Below are positions 6,901 through 11,019 of a stretch of 11,019 nt of DNA, in pieces (position 1 is the first letter of the stretch; each line of letters opens with the position of its first letter). The translations under genes and the position numbers were made by a program. The DNA is taken from assembly GCA_030615235.1 (NCBI GenBank), contig JAUWZR010000063.1, positions 1 through 11,019 on the forward strand, written 5' to 3'. This DNA is from Promethearchaeota archaeon. Lineage in GTDB: Archaea; Asgardarchaeota; Lokiarchaeia; Sigyniarchaeales; SOKP01. A model generated the notes under the pieces. The model was not told the origin of the DNA and did not search any database. It worked only from the letters and a program-made list of their open reading frames with translations.

Positions 6901-8894
6901 ATTGCCTTATCAAACTCGCCTTTTTCAAGATAGATATGAGCATCTTCTAATATCTTGAAAGCTTCATCTTTTCGCTTCTCTCGATGCTTTAATTCCGCTT
7001 TCTGATCTCTTAACAAGATTTCTTTGTTTTTTAATCTCTCTCTTTCTAGTTGGAGTTGTTTTGACATCTGTTCCTGAAACTGTTGCTCAACCTTAAATTT
7101 CTCTATAGATTTCTTCAATTCCTTTTGTTTTGTAAATAAATGTTCTCTTTTCCTATTTTCTAATTCTATTATAGAACTTTCAATTAAATGTAATTCGTCG
7201 TTCCATTGTATACTTGCGAATAAATTTCCCGCTTTTTGATAAGCAGCAATTGCATTATCTAACTCAGATTTTTTTATAAAATTGTTTGCTTCATCTAATG
7301 CTTTATATGCGTCAGCTTTACGGCTTTCGCGTTCTTCTAATTCTTCTCTTTTATCTTGTATAATGCCTTCTCTCTGCCTTATTTTTTCTCTCTCCTTTGC
7401 TAACTCTATTGATGTGAGCTGCTGAAATTCTAGATCGCTTTTTTTATATTGTTCTAATTTAGTTTGGGACTCTAAATTTTTTTCAATTTTGTTTTCTTCT
7501 AACTTTTTAATACTTAAAATTGTCTCTTCAATTGTAGAAGCATGTGATTTCCAATCTGTCCCTAATTCCCCTAAATATCCTAAAGCTTCTGTGTACCTAT
7601 TAATTGCTTTACTATAATCAGATTCTTCTTTTAGTATTCTATCAGCGTCGTCTAAAATTGTAAACAACTTCTCTTCTTTCCTCAAATTTTCTCTTCTTTT
7701 TTGTTCGTATTCTAATCTTCTCTTATCCAGTTCTCTTGCAGTTTCAATAATTTCATCTTTTTCCTTAAAATAGATCGTATCTTGTAGGCTTTTTAGCTGA
7801 TCCTCCCTCTTTTGCCTTAAAATAATCTCTTCTTCTTCGTGCGCCTGTTTATTTTCTATATTTTTGATAAAGTTGATAATTGGTTGAATGTAAGAATCCC
7901 ATTCAATGGATTTAAACAATTCAATTGCTTTCTGAAATTTGTTAACTGCTAGATCGTATTTCTTCTCTCTTTCCAATTTTTTACCAAAATCTACAAAATT
8001 AAATGCTTCAATTTGTATTCTTTCTTCATCTCTATAGATATCTGCCCTTATCCCTTCGTACTCATCAGTCTGCTCTTTAGTAAATTGTAGTTCTATTTGT
8101 TTCTGAGATCTAAATTGCTCATACTCTTTTTTATCATTTTTTAATTTTTCAATAATTATAGTAATACTTTTTGTTTGGTCATGCCATCCTATAGAATTCA
8201 ATAATTGTACAGCATTTTCGTAATTCTCGATTGCTTTTTCGAAATTCTTATCGTTTTCAAAAAACTTTGCATTATCGATAAACTTAAACGCATTGTTTTG
8301 TATTTCTTGCTCTCTCTGTTTCATCTCTTTAAATTTCCTTAATTCTTCAGCTTTTATTACACTCTTCTTCTCTCCAAATGCGCTAACAACCTGTGGTCTG
8401 ATTTCTTTGGGAATCATATCTTGTTCTTGAACTTCCCCAATTTTGGCTTTGGTCTCTGCTTTATGGCGTTTTAAATTTTCCGATAATATCATTAGTTTAC
8501 TTTGTAAATTACTTAATTGAGCTTCAGACCAGCCTGTTTGAATTAATAATTTGATTGCTGCCTTATATTGCTCAATTGCGTTTTCCAAAAGCCCATCTCT
8601 CTCTAATTTTTGAGCCCCATCCAACAAGGAAAAAGCTTGTTCTTGTAATTGCTCAAGTTGGTTTTTTGCGCTTGCTTGATCATACATCATCTCTTGTTTT
8701 GCAAAATCTTTTAATTCTTCAATCCTAGAATAGATATCACTTATTTTTTCCATCAAAAAGCCACTATTTTTAAGATAGCTTGCTGCTAATTCATAACTCT
8801 CCACAGCTTTTTCTAAATTTTTTTCACTCTCAAATTTTTGAGCTAAATTAAGATATTTTAAAGCTTCTTGAGCAAGTTCTTCATTTCCCAACAT
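3969..8894 (-). CDS. Giant tandem-repeat TPR/MIT-like and coiled-coil protein
   Basis: This 1641-residue protein has no signal peptide or membrane span. About 14 modules start near residues 1, 85, 200, 296, 410, 529, 644, 760, 876, 993, 1106, 1220, 1334 and 1451. Each opens with a helical hairpin of the pattern EAFxILxxAxxxLxxGxYxxAIxxYxxAxxxL, then an I-x-W or I-x-F/Y-P turn, then a third helix ending near I-x-x-L/I-E-x-K-K/R. A Lys/Glu/Arg/Gln-rich coiled coil of about 50-60 residues separates it from the next module. The hairpin fits a single TPR. The three-helix unit also resembles MIT domains, most clearly module 1, whose third helix contains YSRIEELKDF. The last 130 residues are pure coiled coil. 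No catalytic motif is seen. A rod-like scaffold or cytoskeletal/membrane-trafficking adaptor in the cytoplasm is plausible but inferred. The ATG start has AGAGGG upstream. Confidence 0.9.
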   Translation of the reverse strand: MLGNEELAQEALKYLNLAQKFESEKNLEKAVESYELAASYLKNSGFLMEKISDIYSRIEELKDFAKQEMMYDQASAKNQLEQLQEQAFSLLDGAQKLERDGLLENAIEQYKAAIKLLIQTGWSEAQLSNLQSKLMILSENLKRHKAETKAKIGEVQEQDMIPKEIRPQVVSAFGEKKSVIKAEELRKFKEMKQREQEIQNNAFKFIDNAKFFENDKNFEKAIENYENAVQLLNSIGWHDQTKSITIIIEKLKNDKKEYEQFRSQKQIELQFTKEQTDEYEGIRADIYRDEERIQIEAFNFVDFGKKLEREKKYDLAVNKFQKAIELFKSIEWDSYIQPIINFIKNIENKQAHEEEEIILRQKREDQLKSLQDTIYFKEKDEIIETARELDKRRLEYEQKRRENLRKEEKLFTILDDADRILKEESDYSKAINRYTEALGYLGELGTDWKSHASTIEETILSIKKLEENKIEKNLESQTKLEQYKKSDLEFQQLTSIELAKEREKIRQREGIIQDKREELEERESRKADAYKALDEANNFIKKSELDNAIAAYQKAGNLFASIQWNDELHLIESSIIELENRKREHLFTKQKELKKSIEKFKVEQQFQEQMSKQLQLERERLKNKEILLRDQKAELKHREKRKDEAFKILEDAHIYLEKGEFDKAIEFYQQVTGIFAEIQWYEEMERVGNALIEIENRKRDAKLKKQRDMEILIAKERDDRDFQEKIIKEMNIKRKKLEERDIVKKERENEITFRERQKEEAFKILDEAQNYLSLGEFDLAIESYRNINQIFAQIQWIEEIVLINQTINKIENEKKELEIRKQREFEQLIKEDAEHRQFLVNLKIQREREKELIQKERDILETKKELSSQNVLKQQEAFKIIEDADEFLAQENYNKAIEAYQNALNSLKHIGWTGKYILLLEESIRNLQFKREENERQKLLEREKLRKQVEEEREFERKLAESLQKEREKMLSKKIELLKKEDMKKLMVTKKLEAFSIMDKAEQLLKEGKYEESIEVYYKAELNLIQIQFPTEAIKETIIKIQEKKREADITKQQELVSEIRKQEKEKQFLQTVTDNMKYAEKQMRVKQIGIKKQEDLKLYLEKRKEVAFELFDEAELYIKRADYDKGLEYYRSAELVLNEINYPTNSIKELIVKVKEKKRDRDLQKQKALERKLQKQREEIDFQKKVAENVSRERERLKLKKVEDERLILTQALIERKKEEAFNILDDAELHINNSKFELATMSYRKAMFILNEINFPTDSISGMIVKAEALKRRRELEEEQKLKRELERLKEERNLESILKERRHQEREKKKAQQIAAKQRERIIQDQLTFREAAYSLLEDGGKYIKTRTPDYDKAISLYGQARDLLAEKIGWEPEITNLNTLINELIHEKELYLEKKKIEEEANIKRQQEYEHFREEMRKHQMETEFRKQEQQKKLKKLYETQKQTEKIKEEGLKLIDEGKELATKYEFKAAYQKFNNSITKFKEIGWSEQTKFIKKEIENTRKFEQNVIESNRKIKRIHQELENQKLKEKRIKIEEEQKIKGTIKEVSSLAGEVSNLIKIKKEKDKLQSQQRREMVVSKSKEFRKDMQNLINLKQELTRELSESKKALESENKKAELAKDKEKADEIKKMLKEISENK
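3972..4364 (-). other. C-terminal coiled-coil tail of the giant protein
   Basis: Residues about 1511-1641 follow the last helical bundle and contain no further hairpin motif. They are almost wholly Lys, Glu, Gln, Arg, Ser, Ile and Leu with hydrophobics in heptad-like spacing, and no Pro or Trp. This is the longest stretch of the protein without a bundle. It could act as an oligomerisation rod. Confidence 0.55.
4545..8894 (-). repeat. Array of 13 degenerate modules in the giant gene
   Basis: Counting residues by hand gives module lengths of 84, 115, 96, 114, 119, 115, 116, 116, 117, 113, 114, 114 and 117. The period from residue 529 to 1450 is therefore nearly fixed at 113-117 residues (about 345 bases). 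In DNA, the modules in protein order lie at 8643-8894, 8298-8642, 8010-8297, 7668-8009, 7311-7667, 6966-7310, 6618-6965, 6270-6617, 5919-6269, 5580-5918, 5238-5579, 4896-5237 and 4545-4895. A fourteenth module plus the tail fills 3972-4544. The repeats are visible at protein level and are too diverged to be clean DNA repeats. Boundaries are set at the EAFxIL start of each hairpin. Confidence 0.8.
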
Positions 8895-8907
8895 CTTTAT
8901 CTAAAAC

Positions 8908-8913
8908 CCTCTT
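8908..8913 (-). promoter_or_regulatory. Ribosome binding site of the giant repeat gene
   Basis: Read on the minus strand this is AGAGGG, 13 bases before the ATG at 8892-8894. The spacing is slightly long but it is the only purine-rich match there, and it supports the ATG at 8894 as the start. Confidence 0.45.
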
Positions 8914-9058
8914 TTAATATTTCTTAAAAAGTATAAGTGAAGCGTGAATTTATTTACTACAATAAATTAAACCGATTTATTAATTAAACTTTTTATATTT
9001 AGATGATTAATTTTACTATTAAAAACTAACTTTTAAACTCATTTTAAAAAAGTTAAGA

Positions 9059-9064
9059 AGAGGA
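9059..9064 (+). promoter_or_regulatory. Ribosome binding site deciding a GTG start
   Basis: AGAGGA lies six bases before the GTG at 9071-9073, an ideal spacing. The codons after this GTG encode the beginning of a complete 2Fe-2S ferredoxin fold, and no ATG in the frame lies before the first iron-sulfur cysteine. GTG is therefore the preferred start. Confidence 0.65.
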
Positions 9065-9070
9065 CCTTTC

Positions 9071-11019
9071 GTGAAAAGTAACAATTTTCAGATTACCGTC
9101 GATATTGAACCGATCTCGAGAAGGCTCTTCTACACCGAAGATGAAACCTTTTACGAATTACTGATCAATTCAGGTATCCGTGTGTGGTCCCTTTGTGGTG
9201 GTAAAGGAACATGTGGAAAGTGTAAAATACTAGTTCAAGAAGGAAATAATTTTTTAAATCCTCCTACAAACTCTGAAATGAAATATCTTACGCAATCGGA
9301 GATGAGAGAAAACTGGCGGTTAGCTTGTCAATGTAGGGTAAAAAAAACCCAAATTCAGCCAGTTAAAACACATCAACCACCCCAGTTTAGGATATTTCTT
9401 CCCAAAGATATACTAGGCGAAGATTTTAAGATATTGACGTCGGGAAAATCTAAAAAAATAAACCTTAATCCAAATGTAAGGAAAATATTTTTTGAAATTA
9501 ATAAACCAAATTTAGAAAACCCTGTTCCTGATATTGAAAGAATTTTAAGCTCTCTTTCATCAATTAAGGATAAGAAAGGAATTTTTAGCGATGTTTCGTT
9601 TGAAATCGATACCATAAGAAAAATTCCCCTAGTTTTAAGAGAAGATCAGCATCGTATTTCATTAACATTATACAATAATAAAAAATTTATAGACTGTGAA
9701 GCAGGTAATAAAACCGAAGATTGTTTCGGAATCGCATTTGATATTGGAACCACAACTCTTGTGGGGTATTTAATCAATTTGCATAATGGAAAGATTTATT
9801 CAATTGCATCAGCTCTTAACCCACAGACAGCTTACGGTGAAGATGTTGTTTCGCGTATAACATATTCTAAAGATAATCCCGCAGGACTTGTAAAATTAAA
9901 TTCTGTTCTAATAGAATCTTTAAACTCAATAATAGAAGAAACTTGTACTAATACTAATGTTTCGGCTAGTCAAATATATGAAGCTACAGTCGTTGGAAAT
10001 TCGGTAATGCATCATTTATTCCTCAATATAGATCCTACTTATATAGGTTTAAGTCCTTATGTGCCCGCACTGAAGAGTGACTTAAATATAAAGGCCAAAG
10101 ATGTTAATCTTGAGATTTCTAAAGGCGGTTATGTTTATTTATTACCATTAATTGCTGGATTCGTTGGAGCTGACACAATGGGTGTAATTATTTCGTCAGA
10201 GATTGATGAAGAACTAGAATTAACATTAGCGATTGATGTTGGAACTAATGGTGAATTGGTCATTGGTAATAAGGACGTACTTTTTACGGGATCTTGTGCA
10301 GCGGGATCTGCCTTAGAAGGCGCTCATATTACACACGGCATGCGAGCCGCAGCAGGAGCTATTGACACTTTTAAAATTGACCCGAGTGATTTTAGTGTTG
10401 AATATACCACGATTAATAACAAAAAACCCATAGGTATTTGTGGTTCTGGTATTATTGATGCAGTAGCCGAAATGTTAAGGGCGAAACTGCTTACCAAAAA
10501 CGGCAACTTTAATAAAGAATTGATAGGCCACGAGCGTATAGTAAAAGAAGAGAAAAATATTAAATTTATATTAGTAAATAAAGATGAGACCTCCATTAAG
10601 AGACACATAACGATTTCACAAAGTGATGTTAGAGAATTACAAATGGCGAAAGGGGCGTTCTTCTCAGGAGCGCGCTTGATTTTAAATCGCTTGAATCGTG
10701 TAAACAATTCAGAACTAGAAATTAAGCAGATCCTTTTAGCTGGAGCATTTGGGACTTACATCAATAAAAGAAACGCGAAATTTATTGGGATGATTCCAGA
10801 TATACCTGACGATAAACTCTTTCAAATTGGAAACGCTGCAGGAATCGGAGCGCAAAATTGTTTATTAAATGTAGATTTAAGAAAAAAGGCTCGAAAATTA
10901 CAGGAAAAAATACATTACGTCGAAATTGCAGTTGAAAAAGATTTCCAAAAAGAATTTGCTTCAGCAATGTATTTTCCTCACTTAAACATGAATCTATTTC
11001 CTAGTCTGAAAGAATATAC
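9071..11019 (+). CDS. RACo-like corrinoid activation protein (2Fe-2S, ASKHA; DUF4445), partial
   Basis: The frame is open for 649 codons and leaves the window without a stop. Residues about 5-95 form a plant-type 2Fe-2S ferredoxin domain with Cys42, Cys48, Cys51 and Cys86 (CGGKGTCGKC, then LACQC). A linker and a middle domain follow to about residue 215. The rest is an ASKHA ATPase domain: phosphate-1 loop FDIGTTT (Asp224), the family block VVGNSVMHHLFL, phosphate-2 loop IDVGTNGE (Asp389), then HITHGMRAAAGAI, ICGSGIIDA, LAGAFGTYIN and IGNAAGIGAQ. This order and length match RACo, the reductive activator of the corrinoid iron-sulfur protein (about 630 residues), and related methyltransferase activases. 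These use ATP to drive Co(II) to Co(I) reduction. The end reads LFPSLKEY, so only a few residues are probably missing. The corrinoid protein it serves is not in this window; genes beyond the right edge are the obvious candidates. Confidence 0.92.
   Translation, partial: MKSNNFQITVDIEPISRRLFYTEDETFYELLINSGIRVWSLCGGKGTCGKCKILVQEGNNFLNPPTNSEMKYLTQSEMRENWRLACQCRVKKTQIQPVKTHQPPQFRIFLPKDILGEDFKILTSGKSKKINLNPNVRKIFFEINKPNLENPVPDIERILSSLSSIKDKKGIFSDVSFEIDTIRKIPLVLREDQHRISLTLYNNKKFIDCEAGNKTEDCFGIAFDIGTTTLVGYLINLHNGKIYSIASALNPQTAYGEDVVSRITYSKDNPAGLVKLNSVLIESLNSIIEETCTNTNVSASQIYEATVVGNSVMHHLFLNIDPTYIGLSPYVPALKSDLNIKAKDVNLEISKGGYVYLLPLIAGFVGADTMGVIISSEIDEELELTLAIDVGTNGELVIGNKDVLFTGSCAAGSALEGAHITHGMRAAAGAIDTFKIDPSDFSVEYTTINNKKPIGICGSGIIDAVAEMLRAKLLTKNGNFNKELIGHERIVKEEKNIKFILVNKDETSIKRHITISQSDVRELQMAKGAFFSGARLILNRLNRVNNSELEIKQILLAGAFGTYINKRNAKFIGMIPDIPDDKLFQIGNAAGIGAQNCLLNVDLRKKARKLQEKIHYVEIAVEKDFQKEFASAMYFPHLNMNLFPSLKEY

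Larger units (their letters stand above)
8895..9070. promoter_or_regulatory. Divergent intergenic promoter region
   Basis: These 176 bases separate the start codons of the giant repeat gene (minus) and the RACo-like gene (plus), so both promoters must lie here or upstream. The region is very AT-rich. On the plus strand TTTTATATTT at 8991-9000 is a fair TATA-box candidate, which would place transcription start near 9022 and leave a leader of about 50 bases. On the minus strand AT-rich stretches at 8930-8936 and 8961-8970 are candidates with no clear winner. No operator palindrome or riboswitch was recognised. Confidence 0.4.

Noticed and set aside
3969..8894. SMC/Rad50-type ATPase as an explanation for the long coiled coil
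   Set aside because: No Walker A, Walker B or ABC signature is present at either end. The regular helical-hairpin modules do not fit an SMC coiled coil.
9373..9615. 80-codon minus-strand open frame
   Set aside because: It is antisense to the linker and middle domain of the RACo-like protein, whose plus-strand frame is continuous.
10324..10967. Minus-strand open frames of 127 and 61 codons
   Set aside because: Both are antisense to the conserved ASKHA blocks of the RACo-like gene and have no family resemblance of their own.

Overview
The window looks like a piece of an Asgard archaeal genome (Lokiarchaeia/Promethearchaeota-like). This is inferred, not proven. The DNA is strongly AT-rich. Gene starts carry short GGAGG/AGAGG-type ribosome binding sites. 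Two gene types point the same way: a eukaryote-style ubiquitin-like E1 activating enzyme, and a 1641-residue protein built from tandem helical modules and coiled coil. No rRNA, tRNA, CRISPR array or insertion sequence was seen.

Layout. (1) 1-111: the last 36 codons of an unrecognised gene, followed by a T-run. (2) 219-1097: a cytoplasmic iron-sulfur protein of the reductive-dehalogenase/QueG-like type, with two 4Fe-4S motifs. (3) 1180-1797: a HAD-superfamily hydrolase, convergent with (4), the E1-like enzyme at 1836-3416 on the minus strand. (5) 3494-3958: the remains of a secreted, membrane-anchored subtilase. Its catalytic-Asp segment and its C-terminal membrane anchor are joined in one frame across a single stop codon, and the catalytic middle is missing. 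(6) 3969-8894, minus strand: the giant repeat protein, with about 14 modules. Each module is a TPR/MIT-like helical bundle followed by a highly charged coiled coil. (7) 9071 to the window edge, plus strand and divergent from (6): a RACo/DUF4445-type ASKHA ATPase with an N-terminal 2Fe-2S domain, used elsewhere to reactivate corrinoid proteins.

Two themes emerge. The first is corrinoid redox chemistry: the RDase-like protein and the RACo-like activase flank the window, but they are about 8 kb apart and not in one operon. The second is eukaryote-like cell biology: the E1, and a large rod-like protein whose modules resemble MIT domains as much as TPRs. Whether the E1 and the giant protein work together cannot be told from the sequence. 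They are separate same-strand transcription units with the protease remnant between them.
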